A stretch of DNA of 64,000 nt from Didymella arachidicola. Its lineage: Eukaryota > Ascomycota > Dothideomycetes > Pleosporales > Didymellaceae. Below, piece after piece: positions 46,409 through 59,014 of this stretch. Below the pieces are notes generated by a model. That model worked only from the letters and a program-made list of their open reading frames with translations. It did no database searches and had not been told where the DNA came from. The stretch is from assembly GCA_016630955.3 (NCBI GenBank), contig CM049988.1, forward strand, positions 248,001-312,000, given 5' to 3'. Both the position numbers and the translations under genes were made by a program. Positions within the stretch are counted from its first letter, which is position 1, and every line of letters starts with the position of its first letter.

Positions 46409-47449
46409 TGCTGGTGGTGATAATAAGAAGAGTTTTTTTTTTTTGAAAAAATGAAGTGAAGATAAGTCACGCCTAATAACGTATGTGTCTTGAAGATGGA
46501 TGAAGAACAAGAAAGGAGGGTGTTGTAGGGCCTTTATAGTATTCTCTCGAGTGAGTTAATCATCCTCCCGCTCATTGCTCCCACATCTTGTGCTTGTGCC
46601 ATGGTTCAGTGAGGTTTCTACCATCTGAGGCTCGTCAGGGCCGACCCTAACATTAACGATACCGAGGTTGAGCTCGATCAAAGTGGCAAGAAGAATTAAG
46701 AAGCCAATTAAAACTCGCAGCACGAGTGTCAGTAATGGCAAAAGGAATCTTGGAGAAAGATTTCACAAGCCAATTCTCTCCATTCATGGGTGGAGCTGCG
46801 GACATGCTGGAACCATGGGCTAGGAAGTGAACGACAACCAACACACATATACATAGGTTAAGTCAAGAGGAAAGAGACGATATATGGCGACATTTTGGCT
46901 AGTGGATAAGTATTGGTACCGAAAGGAACGAAATATCACATGCCATGCTAAAGCCCGTGCGCCTGCCTCAGATACTCGTAGAGATGTTCAGCCTGTCTAA
47001 CAAACGTGAATTTGTTTGATGAGCTCTTTAAGGACGACTCATATTAATGCGGATCACACATCTGCTACAAGTGTTTATGAGTGACTGTATACAATGAGAT
47101 AGGTGTGTTAGAAGATTGCCCCATAAATGTCCCTGATGGCTGTAACTTCGTAAGTCATAATTAATAAGCTTGAAGTCGTTAATCGATGACATGTTCACAG
47201 TGAGATAGATGTTCATGCGAAATAGAGTTGTATATTCGGATCGCTTCAACAATGTGGACAACTGGAATCGCTACGAGTATCAAGCTCGTCATGTCTGAGT
47301 CACTGGAGCTCCGCGCTGCAATGCATACCATCGTGGTTGTAGACCCGGTCCTCCTCGCCGAAGCCGAGAATATCTCCAGTATTCTCGGCGCCTCACCCAG
47401 CTCCCTATTATAGACGAAAGAGCTTGTAGTTCGTAGCAATCCCACTCTT
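46409..47449. other. Intergenic region, nothing firm
   Basis: About 1 kb. A 61-codon frame at 46556-46741 on the minus strand has a hydrophobic stretch but no other support. No clear repeat or RNA gene seen. Confidence 0.35.
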
Positions 47450-48478
47450 GTGTCGCGAGCGAACGCCATTTCAGCGATGTTACGTCGAGCAAAACAGCAC
47501 ACCGATCACAGCAGTGGCATGGATGCTGACCCCACACCAGCGCACATCAAGTCGAAGTCATCGAGCTCAGCGATTCAGAGTCCCACGTCGATGCCAAGAG
47601 TAATATCGTCAAGTCGCAGATCGTTGATCTGCTCAGCGACGACGACCACCACCACGGAGCCGTGTGCGCGCGTCCGCTGCCATCCCCACACTGCCATTGA
47701 TTCAGACTCGACTTTGCGCTGCCCATGGCAACGTCAGTATCACGAAACCGAACCTTCTCCGACTAACTCCCCCTGCTCGATCAAGGAGCAGGAAGAGGAC
47801 TGGAACAGACCACGAAGAATGCCTGCTTGCTGCCTGGGACAATGCGGACTTTCACGGGTCGTACGCGCTCGCTGCGTGGGCATGGTACCGGCCGTATGAT
47901 CCCATACTTCAGCCTTTCAACATACTTGCAGGTCATCAAGGCTCCGATGTCCTCGTCTTGCCCGACAAATGCATCTTCGCGTACTCGACTTCAAAGGGGT
48001 CCACGTCGTTGAGTGATAAGGAGAAGTTTACTCACACTAACCGGTTAATGGGTACCACATGTCAACACGACGACTGCATGGAGAGATTTCCATTCATTAC
48101 GCCCAACTGTGTTATTGCGGTGGGCTGTGGTCTGGTCCGAGACAAAGCTCAGTGGATTCAACTCGTCAACAAGGACCTCACTGTGTCCCCCATCTGCCAT
48201 AACGGCAACTGTCGTAGCAAGGACCATTTCACATTGGAGAGCATGGATTATAATAATGATCGCAAGGAATATAACGAGTTCTGTGTGTGCGCCGCGGCTG
48301 GTCGATCACCACCGTGTTGGTGGCGACACTCTCTTCCCATCGGCCCTCCACGCATTCAGCATCATCAGTCGGCTATAGCCGACGTTGATCTTCAAGCTTG
48401 TATCCATCGCGGATGTTCGTGGCGCAATCCATTCGATGCATCCAGCTCATTGTATGCAGCCATTGTCGGCCTCTAGTG
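47450..48478 (+). CDS. Hypothetical Cys/His-rich protein with SUMO-interaction-like motif; exon structure unresolved
   Basis: The clearest part is an open frame from about 47780 to 48476 containing ECLLAAWDNADFHGSYALAA, several Cys/His clusters (TCQHDDC, PNC, ICHNGNC) and near the end DLQACIHRGCSWRNPF, which looks like a degenerate zinc-binding repeat. Upstream in another frame (about 47545-47650) the acidic reading VEVIELSDSES and IVDLLSDDDD resembles paired SUMO-interaction motifs. At least one or two introns are needed to join these; the GACTAAC branch site at about 47760 and the acceptor AAG at about 47783 are plausible. The gene may be partly decayed, since related sequence continues beyond the stop. 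No known family identified. Confidence 0.4.
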
Positions 48479-49014
48479 TCAGCCATGTTGTGTATAATAG
48501 CGTACGGCTCCGACACCACAAATCTACCATTGCGGGAGTCGACTTACAAAACTGTAGTCATCAATAATATTCGAAGGGCAATCTTCATATGCACCCATCT
48601 ACTTGCATGCAGTCATTCCTGTCTGGCCTTGCCAATTTGCAACCCACCTCTGATTGAGCAGTCTCTAAATGGTCTCTCAAATAAATTCACGCTCATCAGA
48701 CAAGCCGAGCATCTCCACCAGCATCTGAAGGAAGCGCATGGTCTTTAGCATGATCTTAATTAGGCGTGCGTACGTAGCAAATGAATGATACACTACAACA
48801 CCTTGGAGATGATGATTGTGTGCTCGCTACATTAGATGATTGTGTGGTAGAAAGCCACCTTCTTCTCGAATATATTGGTAGAGATTAACCATCAGAGATC
48901 ATTGGATATAGGACCATTCTCCTTGCTAGTATAGATATCTGGAGCCTTGCGTATAGTACTGCGATATAAGCCACGCTGTTAATCAGCGCCCGCGGACCCG
49001 ATTCCCAGCGTTTC
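48479..49014. other. Region with decayed continuation of the preceding gene
   Basis: The segment 48500-48570 reads HHKSTIAGVDLQNCSHQ in one frame, matching HHQSAIADVDLQACIHRG at 48360-48410, so a repeat unit was duplicated. Further on, AEHLHQHLKEAHGL (48705-48748) looks like the His-rich end of a zinc finger. Stops separate the pieces. The remaining AT-rich part holds no gene. Confidence 0.45.
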
Positions 49015-51123
49015 TCAGGCTTTATCGGTGACCTTCTCTCCGACTTGAACATCGCGATCAGAGCTGGCGGCGTCGTTCAACTCGTTGCCAAGAGCATCAT
49101 GCGTCGCATCCCAAGCCGCAAGCTCATCAACAGGGACCTTGAACAGCTTGTGTGTCTTGGCTCCACTGTCCAGTGTGATAACGCCCTGACGAATACGGTA
49201 ATTTCGCAGCCTGGGCAGCACATAGGTCCAGCACACGTAGTAGAGGCCACAGATAAGAAGACTGCCCCGGGTTAGCCCAACGATCGCAGTTTTCAGGGTG
49301 TATCCAGCGAAGACTTACATAGCGATACCAGTGACGATGTACGTTCCATACCAAAAGCTCACGTCACCCTTTCCGCCTGGCGGCGGGTACCAGGGCATGA
49401 CGATCAGATACACGTTGACCAAGATGTTGAATGCAAGCACCGGGTCCCAGACCTTGAAACTCGGGCGCGGAAGACCGAGGCGCTTTCGTCGCTGGCGAAC
49501 GAAAATGAGACCGATTGCGAGGGTCAGATTGAAGATAGAAGCGGGGTAGACTTGCAGATCAACGATGAAATTGAATGCGTCGCCTGCTGGAGGTGCGAGG
49601 ATCATGATGAGGGTCAATATCCACTTGACGAAGTAAGGTCCGAGGGGTGTGCCGAACGGGCGGGTGGACGCCCAGAAGCGTGGATACGGGAGAACACCTT
49701 GTCTGGCATGTGTCAGTAAAGGGGTTATTGTAAAGGTGTAAGCGAGCAGAGCGAACCTTCCGCATTCACGAATCTGACGTGACTGGCCGATGAGAACCGC
49801 AAGGAGGTTTCCGAATGCACTGAGGGCAATTAGGAAGTTCAGGCCCTTGACGGCGCCGCTGGAGCCGAAGACGTGTTGGAAAAAGAGAGAGGCCGCGATC
49901 TGCTCTGCTTTCTCTAGCTCGGCTCGTGGAACTAGTCATTGAAATTAGAACATGTTAAATTATCAGATATGTGAAGACTCACCTGCTGCAAAGTATGCAA
50001 CGTTGGCCAGAATGTACAGGACAGTCACCAGAAACAATGCGATGAAGCCATTCTTCTTGATCGTCTTGATAGGGTTCTGGGACAATGATTAGCACACAGG
50101 TCCTCGATCATAATAGCAAAATCATACCTTGATCTCGTTGGTCACATTGAAGGAGTTCTCATATCCTGCATACGAGAAGATGATCCTGTACAAGGCTGTT
50201 GTGGCCCCGTACGGCGTGATATTTCCCTTGAAAGGGTGCGAAAAGTTGGCGGTAGGATTTTCGACACGTGTGTGGCCACCAAGGACGACAAGGCCAGTGA
50301 TCGAGATGAAAAGAAGAGTCACCAGCTTCACTATTCCGATACCGTTTGAAAGCCAGTAAGAGTATTTCGTATGGAAAGAGAGCACTAAAAAGGGATTAGA
50401 AAGTGATGATAGTGGACCATTAGTCGACTTACGCAAAACGGCCACGGTGTAGCCCGCAACTGCAACACCCTTTAGTTCCCATGCAGACGGCGTATGGCCG
50501 TTGATCGCAAAAAGATACTGTGCCAAAACTACTGGTCGTTAGAAAGCGCATCATCGACTACAGACTGAGCACTCACCGATGGCATTGCTGCTGCTGAACG
50601 AGAGAATAACGGATTGGACGGCGAAGATGACTGGAAAGAAGTACTTCGGGCGAGGGTAGGCCTGTTCGAGGTACGCAACTTCTGATCCAGAACGACTGGG
50701 GAAATACGCCGCATATTCGAGGTAGACTCCCATAGACGACAGAGAGAGGAAGAAACCGGAAGTCCAGTAAAGCATCGCCGCGCCGATCGATCCGGTGTAT
50801 CGAAGGATAGTAGAAGCTAGAGGTCTCGTTAGATTCCCGTCTGCAGCCAACTACGGATGCAACTCACGAGTAGAGTAGATACCAGTGCCAATCATTTTAC
50901 TGAGATTGAGAAAGATGACGGTGACAGCTCCGACTGAGTATCCAAGCGGGGAGGCAGACTCTACTGGCGCGCCAGAAGCCTCCTGGTATGCGATCTCGGT
51001 GGTGTTGCCGCTCTTCTCGACAACATACTGGAGACTGCCATCCGAGACAGTACCCTCATCGGCAGCATAGACAGGAGTGCTCTCTTCGCGTGAGGGCTTC
51101 CTGTTGAAGAGGCCACCAGCCAT
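49015..51123 (-). CDS. mup1: Amino-acid permease, high-affinity methionine permease (Mup1) type
   Basis: Eight exons (51123-50868, 50816-50577, 50528-50433, 50384-50128, 50076-49983, 49931-49757, 49702-49319, 49261-49015) splice in frame to 582 residues. The N-terminal tail is hydrophilic; the first span ends in KMIGTGIYSTPSTILR, the substrate-binding GTGI motif of LAT/APC transporters. LSFSSSNAIG and FSYAGYENSFNVTNEIK are typical of the Mup1 group, which imports methionine and cysteine at the plasma membrane. About 12 spans are present. All introns are 45-60 nt with standard ends, and the gene looks intact. The long C-terminal tail is acidic and could carry ubiquitination sites for endocytosis. 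Confidence 0.88.
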
Positions 51124-52337
51124 CGTGCTTGATCGGCGAAGATGATCTGATCTGGTTTTGGGATGCGCAGAAAAGCTGTCGCTGCTTTTCTCGCAAGTTG
51201 CCGTATTGTATGTATATATGCATTACGTGCTGTACCCGATGAGCGGACGATATCCAGCCGCAGATAACGTAGCGTGTGATAAACATCATTGTACCCCTTC
51301 ATGGCACAATCGTTGCGCCGGGTGGGGCGTCAATGGCATGTCTGCAGTGGCATACTGAGCCCTGCCAGTTGCCCCACGGAACCGCATCGTTTCGGCAATT
51401 TCATGCGGTCCAGCTCTTAGCTCGGTTCGGACCGGTGAGGCGCCTTGTTGACTGTGGAGGGAGGATTGTCGCGCAGGGCGATGGATCCATTAGGGAACGG
51501 AGATTATGAACGAATGCCCACAGACGTTCCCTTCAACAGCGATACTCATCTTGAGCGTAACCTGCGAGGTACGCTCACCGCAAGGCTGTCACATTGAGCA
51601 TTCAGTATGGAGGCTTGCTGGAGATGTCTATCTGCAGCGTCTGCCGGAGATTGATCCGGACCAAGCCATCCAAGATCCAAGAGTCCGGAGGGGACCTATT
51701 CGAGACACAATCCTCTCCAAAGCCACAAGATTCGCTCGTCGAAGCCAAAATGGCGATATGTGAACCGTGAGCCGGCATCTTCAAGAAACAGACACCGACA
51801 GTAACGCCGCACGGTATCCGTCAAGGATCCGTACGCTAAGCAAGATGTTATTTTCCGTAACTCGATACTACTGGCGGCTACGAACCTACCATCTTGCTCA
51901 AAGGCGAGCGGATGCGGCGGTCTTGGTTGCGCCAGCGCGACCTGGTATCACGCAATGCTGGCGTTGCATCTCGGTATTTGCCGAGGTTTAAACGAAGGGC
52001 ACGCGCTTCATGACTTGTTATTGGAAATGTTCTGGAGGCGAACGTAACAGTTGAAAATGTAGTGGCAATAATGGCGGTGGGAAAGGATGCACGATGCACA
52101 CATGCACGGGAAGGTGTGGTTGTAGTCAATACTTGGCACTAGACGTAGGGCGAACGAGGGTCTCGGGGAAGTCGATACCAACGAGGAAGGAACTCATAAC
52201 GCACGAGGATAGAAGAGAGGAAATGGAAAACCTACAGTGAGTCTTAGAAGTGGTCGTTCGAGTTCATGGATTCCTGTCTTTTGTTTGGTCGTAGATCTAT
52301 TTTTTGCTTCCTCTTCACCCATCACCAAATCTGCCGT
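51124..52337. other. Intergenic region, no gene recognised
   Basis: About 1.2 kb holding the permease promoter and the 3' end of the tRNA synthetase gene. Short frames only. Confidence 0.4.
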
Positions 52338-54293
52338 CTACAAGAAGGTCTCGAGATTGAACTCGACTGTGCTGACGGGATATGGTAGCTCAAACTTTTG
52401 CAGAACGCTGGGGTGCAGGATGCCGAAGACGCCGATGGTGTGATTCTTGCCGCCAAGGTTGATCTTGATTGATGCGGCGTGTCCGGGCAGAAAGGTCTTG
52501 TCTGTAAACAGGGTGTTAGCAAATATCCTCGATGCGTCGAATGACAGCTTCGCTCGTGACTTACCCTCGACTTCCTCTATCCAGTAACCTTCCAGCGCCG
52601 CATTCTTCAGCCCATCCTCTCTCGTCATGAATTTGCTCCTCAGCATCAGCATCAAGCGATCAAGCAAGCCATGGACCTGCTCGAATCCACTTGTCTTGCC
52701 CATGATCGCTGCAGCAAAGTGTCTCTCGTTCCTGCTCTTGCGCTCCTGTGTTTCGTCTTTGAAGCCAACGTCGCTGACCTCAAAGATTTTCATCGGCACT
52801 GCGTGGTGCTTGTTCGAGTTGATCGTCTTCAGCAGGCCCGGCAGTAGCGACGTACGCACGAGCTGGTACTCTGCGGTCTTGGGGTTGGCGAGCTTGACGG
52901 CCGTCTTGCCGTCGTCGACGCGGTTAAGCCACTCAAAGTTCTCCTCGTGCGAGCACAGAATCAGAGGCATGACTTCGGTCCAGCCGGCGGATGCGGACTC
53001 GAGGCGCACGATGTCGGCGAGTTTGTTGATGGGGAGAGGGGCGGAGACGGCGGCGGTCTTGTTAGGGTAGACGCGCGGCAGCTTGTTGAAGCCATAGGCA
53101 ATGGAGTAGTCTTCCATGATGTCGGCTTGGTGGAGGATGTCTGCTCTTGTGATGGGAACAGAGACGTCGAGAATGTTCTTGTCGGTCTTTGAAGGTGTCA
53201 CGTCGTGACCCATCTTGGACAGCAGCTTCGAGATCTCCTCTGGCGAGAGATCGAGACCTGTGACGTTGTTCAAGTAGTCGACCTCGGCCTTCCACTCGCG
53301 CGGCGAGAGGTCGGGCGATATCCGCGACTCGTTGTTGTGGTCAGAGACGATCTTGATAGCCTCGATCGACTCAGCGTAGCCGCCGAACATGGCGATGAGC
53401 ATATGATTGACGATCTCAACCTTTGTCTTGTCCGTCGCGGTGATCTCGATCAGGACGTTCTTGGTGTCGAGCGTGATTTTGCTGTGGTTGCCGTTGATAA
53501 TGGGCGGTAGCGACAGGACCGTGCGGTTCGCATCGTAGATGACAGGGTAGACGGGCGAGTCGCGGATGATGTGGAGGTAGCGTCCGAGGTGCTTGTCTTT
53601 CTGCTGGGTGTCAGTCCGGCGTTCCTGTCTGTGTCTCCGCGGATCGCACCTCGTAGAAGTCCATGAGCTCCCTGCCGTTCATCTTCTTGGTCTGGTTGAG
53701 CGGGACGAATTCAATCTCCTCGGGCTTCAGGGCCTCGTATGTGAAGGGACCCTTGACGGTGTCGAGGTCGTGTGTGCCAATGGAGACCAACGTGCGCTGG
53801 CGAGCGAGATTCTGGTGCAGCTTGTCCTGCAGCGCAATGAACGAGTCGTACCGTGCCTGTGTGAATGTGATGCCGCGGAGGATGACGCCAGAACACAGCT
53901 CGCGGACTTGCGCCGTCTGCAGTCATCAGTACATTGCTCCTGGAAGAAACTCTCTCGTCTCATGGTTCAAATGCTCACCTCGGGCTTGATGTGCAGCTCT
54001 TGCAGCTGTCCGTCCTTCGGCGGTGTGACGTGCCATTTGGGCAGCTGCTCCTTCTCAAGGAAAACTTTGAGGTTCAGTGCGATGCCCTCGAAGCACAGCA
54101 TGTCATAACGGTTCGCCGGAATCTCAATCTTCAGCTGCGGCGGCTGTGCCTGGTCTTCTGGCTTGGTGCTCTCGCTGGTGTCCTCGTCCAGTTCAATACC
54201 AAACTCGAAGCATAGCTCGTCGAACTCCTTGGTCGTGTACTCGCGACCCAGCTCCTTGAAGAGCGCCGCCTTGTCGACCGCAATGGTAGGCAT
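52338..54293 (-). CDS. FRS1: Cytosolic phenylalanyl-tRNA synthetase beta subunit
   Basis: Four exons (54293-53979, 53916-53650, 53600-52565, 52501-52338) give 593 residues, the usual length of the eukaryotic beta chain. It begins MPTIAVDKAALFKELG, followed by LKIEIPANRYDMLCFEGIA, the conserved N-terminal block, then the B3/4 editing region, the B5 domain (VTGLDLSPEEISKLLSKMGHDV) and the synthetase-like C-terminus ending GVFGILHPSVLQKFELPYPV. With the alpha chain it charges tRNA-Phe. The last intron (52564-52502) could be overlooked because it stays open; the splice creates VEDKTFLPGHAA as in relatives. Essential gene, apparently intact. Confidence 0.92.
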
Positions 54294-54983
54294 GTTGGTG
54301 TGCTGTAGCTTTCAAGAGCGGCTTCGCGGAAATGTGGTGGGGTAGTGGGCGGGGCTGTCGCGTGCGATGAGCGCGTTGCGTGGGGTCTGTGGCAGCGAAT
54401 GTGATATCGAGGATAGCTGAGGTTCGGGAGAAGCTTGCCAGCGCCGTCAATGTATCTGTTGACGACTGTTGTGGCGTCACGGCTGGCGAGTAATTATTTC
54501 GATGACTCCAATCTCGAACTTCGAACATGTTCCCGCAATGCTGCAGGTCGCAGGGCCCAAGCGCAAGTCTAGTCCGAAATCGGCTGGCTTCCTGTTCCCA
54601 TCTCACCTCACACGCAAGGCATGACGCTAGAGTGCACAGCAGAGAGCATGGTAGTGTATTTTGTTCGATTTGCTTGTTGGTATCCAGTATCAGGTGGCTG
54701 TCTGCCACAAGGAGTGTGTAGCTCCAACGCCAGCAATGCCAAATGTCCTCCGCTCCGTGCTGCTATGCCAACTTGATTGTCGAGTTGCAATATGTAGTGT
54801 TCAAATCATTTTGGGCTCGTGAGGTGGGTTGATGTCGTCTGTGGGGAAGACTGCCAGTACCATCTTCGCCCCGTAGCACGGCCCTCGTCGTCCCATCAGC
54901 CCTCGGTCCGTGCTCAGCACAAGACCTAAACGTAGATGCCAAAAGAAAGATAATGATGGTGTCAAACAGTAGTCGCTGGGCCC
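54294..54983. other. Intergenic region
   Basis: About 690 bases: promoter of the tRNA synthetase gene and 3' end of the kinase gene. Nothing else recognised. Confidence 0.45.
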
Positions 54984-56611
54984 TTATTCCTTCCAGTCCC
55001 ACACCTGCTTAAGGAAGTGGGCCATGTTGACCTTCTTAGACTTCATCTCCACCATCCAGGGGTGTTCGAGCATGCGCCAGGGTGTGGCTCTTCGTGGGCA
55101 TTCCTTCTCAAGACTGTCTGAAGTTAGTAAAACGGTCATGAAGTACGAAGAGGAGTACCTACCAGCACTCGATGAAGTACTTGAAGTTCTCGGACCACTT
55201 GATACCAGCCTCGGGCTCATCCTTTAGTGTTGGGATGGGTTGTCGGACGATGTAAGTGAGAAGATCAATAAGACCAGCGCGAGGGTTCATCTCTGTGCCA
55301 TCTGCGGGGAACGGGAAGCGATGCTGTGCGACTTCGAGAAGAGTCACACCTAAACTCCACACATCGCTAGTGATGGTGTAGCTCTGTCCGGTGATCCGCT
55401 CGGGAGCCATGTAGTATGATGTGCCAATGAACGTATTGGCATCACCCTTGGTACCGAACTCACCGGACACACCGAAATCGCAAAGCTTGACTTGCCCGTT
55501 CCTGCAAAGCAAGATGTTGCTTGGCTTTATGTCTCGATGAATAATGCGGTGAGAATGCAGGTAGGTCAAGCCGTTCAGTACGCCTTCTGCGACCTTGCCG
55601 AGCACTTTCTCGCCGGTGCGGCCACCAAGCTTCTTGACTTCGCGGTAGACTGCGTCCAGAGATCCACCTTCGCAGAACTCCATGGCGATGCTGATTGTGC
55701 CGTCGTCATCAACGAAGGCGCCCCAGTACCGACAGATGTGGTCGCTGGCACAGTTCTTGTTGAATGAAAGTTCTCGTACAATCTGCTTCTTGACGTCTGG
55801 GTCGGGGTTCGTGGTGATGATCTAGGAATAGCGATCAGCTTGAGCATCATAATACAAAGAGCTCACGTACCTTGAGAGCAAACACTGTCTTTCCGCCCTT
55901 GAGTTTGCATCGAGTCACAGCACCGCCAGCACCTTCTCCGAGACTACCGAGCTCTTCGATAAGCTTGTTTTTGCTGGCTGCTCTCCAACCCATGTCGTCA
56001 AGGTCTTCGACGTCCAAGGGACGGCCCTTCTCTAGGGACAAAGCCTCCAGATCCGGCATGGGCTGGCTGCTCGCACCTCTCTGCATGGCCGAACCACCTT
56101 CGCTTCCGCCTTGCGATATCGCTGAAATAGGATCTGTGGCCTGACCCGGTTCTTGTAATGTTGAAGAGAAAGCTGACCCGTTCTGATATGACGACGCTGA
56201 GCCATTCGCTTGGTTCTCGCCAAAACTGCCAGACCTCGAGTTGGCGCTTGCGTCACTTGAGTTGGCAGAGAGTCCTGTCGATATCTGTAGTGGTGGCAAT
56301 CCTTGTGGTGTCCGACTCGAGCCCATGGGCGTTGCCAATTGTAACCGCGGGCGACCGCCTTCCTGAGGAGTAGTATTTGAGCCCATGGGTGTCGCGAGCT
56401 GCAGACGAGGAGGCGTAGGACGGCCCACGCCGGACTGGCCGTCGCTGGTGCCGTTGACGACAGGTCGAGCGTTTGGTGACGGCGGGATCGAGAGACCAAG
56501 GGCCGGTTTGCGGGGCCCGCGGCCAGGAACAGGCGCTCGCAGCACAGGCACAGGTGAAGCCATGTTGGGCTGAGGACTCGACGTCCCGTTGGCAGAGAAA
56601 CCTGGCAGCAT
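54984..56611 (-). CDS. MKK1: MAP kinase kinase of the cell-wall integrity pathway (Mkk1/MkkA type)
   Basis: Three exons (56611-55871, 55821-55163, 55113-54984) give 509 residues. The first 200 are disordered, Pro/Ser-rich, with two copies of RLQLATPMGS and the piece PVPVLRAPVPG typical of this group. The kinase domain starts near 220; SLGEGAGGAVTR is the glycine loop, K247 the ATP lysine, HRDIKPSN (342-349) the catalytic loop, DFG at 362-364, and T371 and T377 lie at the expected phosphorylation positions before GTSYYMAPER. The last splice (branch in TACTAACTTC, acceptor GACAG) yields ECCLEKECPRRATPWRML. It would be phosphorylated by Bck1 and act on Slt2/MpkA. An alternative start is the Met at 56563. 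Confidence 0.9.
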
Positions 56612-58016
56612 CTATAGCTTGCAACAGCACTTGTTGTAGCGCTGGAGCAGTCCCAGTAGCACAGCGTGCACGACTCTCGATGCAGCAGGTGCGACCGGAA
56701 GTATGGGTTCCAGCAGGACGGTTCACTGCCGTCAGCCGAGGAATGCTGACCGGCTCTAGCAGGAGGAGGCGTGGGAGAGAGTGTGCGGTGGAAGCTGAGC
56801 TGTGGTGGAATAGGTCTGGAGGGCTGGGCAGCGAATATGACGTTGCGGGCCACGAGTCGTCGGCAGGTGCGGCTCGCAGGCGGCAGGCGCGACTCGGGGC
56901 GGGTAAGGCTGCGAGGTGGTGATGTCGCAGACAAAGCTTGCAGCGATAAGAGTTGCAAAGGGCGCTGCTTTCAGCAGTCAACGGCGTGGCTCGCGGGTCG
57001 TTCAGAATGCTCAACTGTCTGAGGGGCTCGCAGCAGCTCTGTAGAGGTGAGCCGGTGGGCGCGTGCTGAACGAGGCTTGCCAAGAAGGGCAACGGGCTTC
57101 CGGGGGTTGAGGTGATTCAGGGTCCTTTGACAGCGACTACAGCTGCTCGTGTGAGCTAGCGATCAACAGGCAGACGCAGGACAAGACAGTCAGAAGACTT
57201 TGGGAGTGCAGTCCAACAGTAGCGAGCGTGTAGATAGGATAAGGACAGCAGCAGCGTCCACCTGCAGGGCAGCATGCGGGCTGGTCAATACTGAGCCCCA
57301 CCAACAGCGGGAAGACGTTCGTGGGCTAGGGCGGCAGGTCTTTGCTCTACAAGCGCCGAGGTTGCCTGCCTGCCCGACGACTGGCTGGGAACCTTGTTTC
57401 AACCTTTTATTCGCTACGTACGCACTCCTCATTCGAGCCCCCAACATAATGCGCTGTTTTGTCTCTGGCCCCAACTTGATGTCCCAGGCGTGCAGGCCAG
57501 AGTCAGCCGCCGACGGCATTCTTGACGTCGCTCAGCGTCTCGATTCATCGTCCAGCGAGCAAGCCCAGGGATCACTTTCATGACCGATCTTTCCTTGAAG
57601 AGGAGCCCGATCACTGCTTCCTTGGATACGGTGGTTTTCTCGAAACCCCCCACTAACTTCGACGTTCCCCAATCAATCGCTGTTGTCGTGTCATCTAAAA
57701 CAATCATGTCCACCAAAGAAGCATCCTCAGCAACTTGCACGAGCTGTTCGAAAGCATCTTCAGTCTATTGATCATCATCATTGCCATCATTGTCCTCGCT
57801 GTCATCTCCAGCAGGTTGTACGAGGGTATTCAACTATACGTCGTTACCATTTTCCTGACTCTCGACTGCATGAACTCACCCTGAGCGAAAAATCCGAGAC
57901 ACCACGGGCCCGCAGGCTCGTCATTGCGACCTTCAAGTATCCATTGTCCTTGATGGGGACCGGCTCGTTGCCTCATTCCAGGGCCAGGTACGCGACGTGT
58001 TTCCATCTCCATCACC
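56612..58016. other. Kinase 5' region and intergenic DNA
   Basis: About 1.4 kb. The part next to the kinase is probably its promoter and long 5' leader; large open frames there (for example 56253-57092 on the minus strand) overlap the kinase exon in another frame and have no features. No gene recognised to 58016. Confidence 0.4.
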
Positions 58017-59014
58017 CTACTCTCCCTTCTCCAACCCTACAAGCACCAAAGAATCCCTCCACAGCCGCTCTGCCAAGCCCCTATCATATGCCCACGGCGC
58101 ATACCCCAACGAAGTAAACTTATCCTCTCCCTTCACATATGGCTCCGCGACCGCACAATCAACAAGATACTTCCCCCCATTGTGCTCCCACGCCGCGCCA
58201 AAAGCCCCCCACACCGTCATCGCCGCTCCTTGCTCCACGCTCTTCATCCCCGCATACAAGTGCTCCATCCCCTTGAACGCATCGGCCGGCATGTGCTGCG
58301 TCAGCCCCGTCGCCACGATCCCGGGGTGCACGCTCACGGCATGCACATGCTGCACGCCCCAGCGCCGCTCGATCTCGTTGGCCATGTAGATGTTAGCTGT
58401 TTTGGACTGTGCGTACGCGGTGCTCGGGTCGTACGGCGTGGATCCGAAGGCGTAGTCTCCGCGCGGATTGAGGGCGTGGACGTTGTGCGCTGACGAGGCG
58501 AGGCTGATGATGCGGGATGGGCGGGCTGGGGATGCAGCGGCGAGGAGCGCGGGCTCGAGGGTCTTGTATAAAAGGAAGTGTGAAAGGTGGTTAGTAGCGA
58601 ATTGCAATTCGTGGCCGTCAGTCGTGAGGCGTCGGTCGGGGATAGCCATGATGCTGGCGTTGAGGACGAGGAGGTGGATTTTGGATGTTTTGGCGACGAT
58701 GGTTGCTGCGGCGCTGCGGACAGATGGGAGGCTTGCCTGGTCCATTTGTACAATTTGCATGCGCGAGGGTTCGAAGATGCCGGCGAGAGCGGTTTGGGCC
58801 TTGGTTACGTCGCGGGCGGTGAGGAAGAGCGTGGCGCCAGTGGTAGCTAGGGCGCGGGTGGTTTCGATGCCAATGCCGGAGGATGTGCCAGTGATGGCGA
58901 TGACTTCTCCCTTGAGTTTCCTTCCATGCCTTCGTCTTTGATTATTTGGAGCGCTGTTGGGCGACCATCGCCAGGGCCGTTCGGCTTGGCGTGGACTTCT
59001 GCGTAGCGTGACAT
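58017..59014 (-). pseudogene. Short-chain dehydrogenase (retinol-dehydrogenase/WWOX-like) with a one-base frameshift
   Basis: The start at 59014 (MSRYAEVHAKPNG) runs through RPTALQIIKDEGMEG, then continues in the +1 frame as KLKGEVIAITGTSSGIGIE, the cofactor-binding TGxxxGIG motif. From there to 58017 it is open: LLVLNASIMA (NAG position), FATNHLSHFLL, SRIISLASSAH and YAQSKTANIYM (catalytic Tyr and Lys), then HPGIVATGL. The full protein would be about 332 residues. The shift lies at an A run (58917-58919 on the plus strand, TTT). One missing base is enough to explain it, so either the gene recently died or the base was lost in sequencing. No good intron fits here. Confidence 0.75.

Noticed and set aside
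56032..57092. Two long minus-strand frames (308 and 279 codons)
   Set aside because: They overlap the kinase's low-complexity first exon and leader in other frames and show no motifs.
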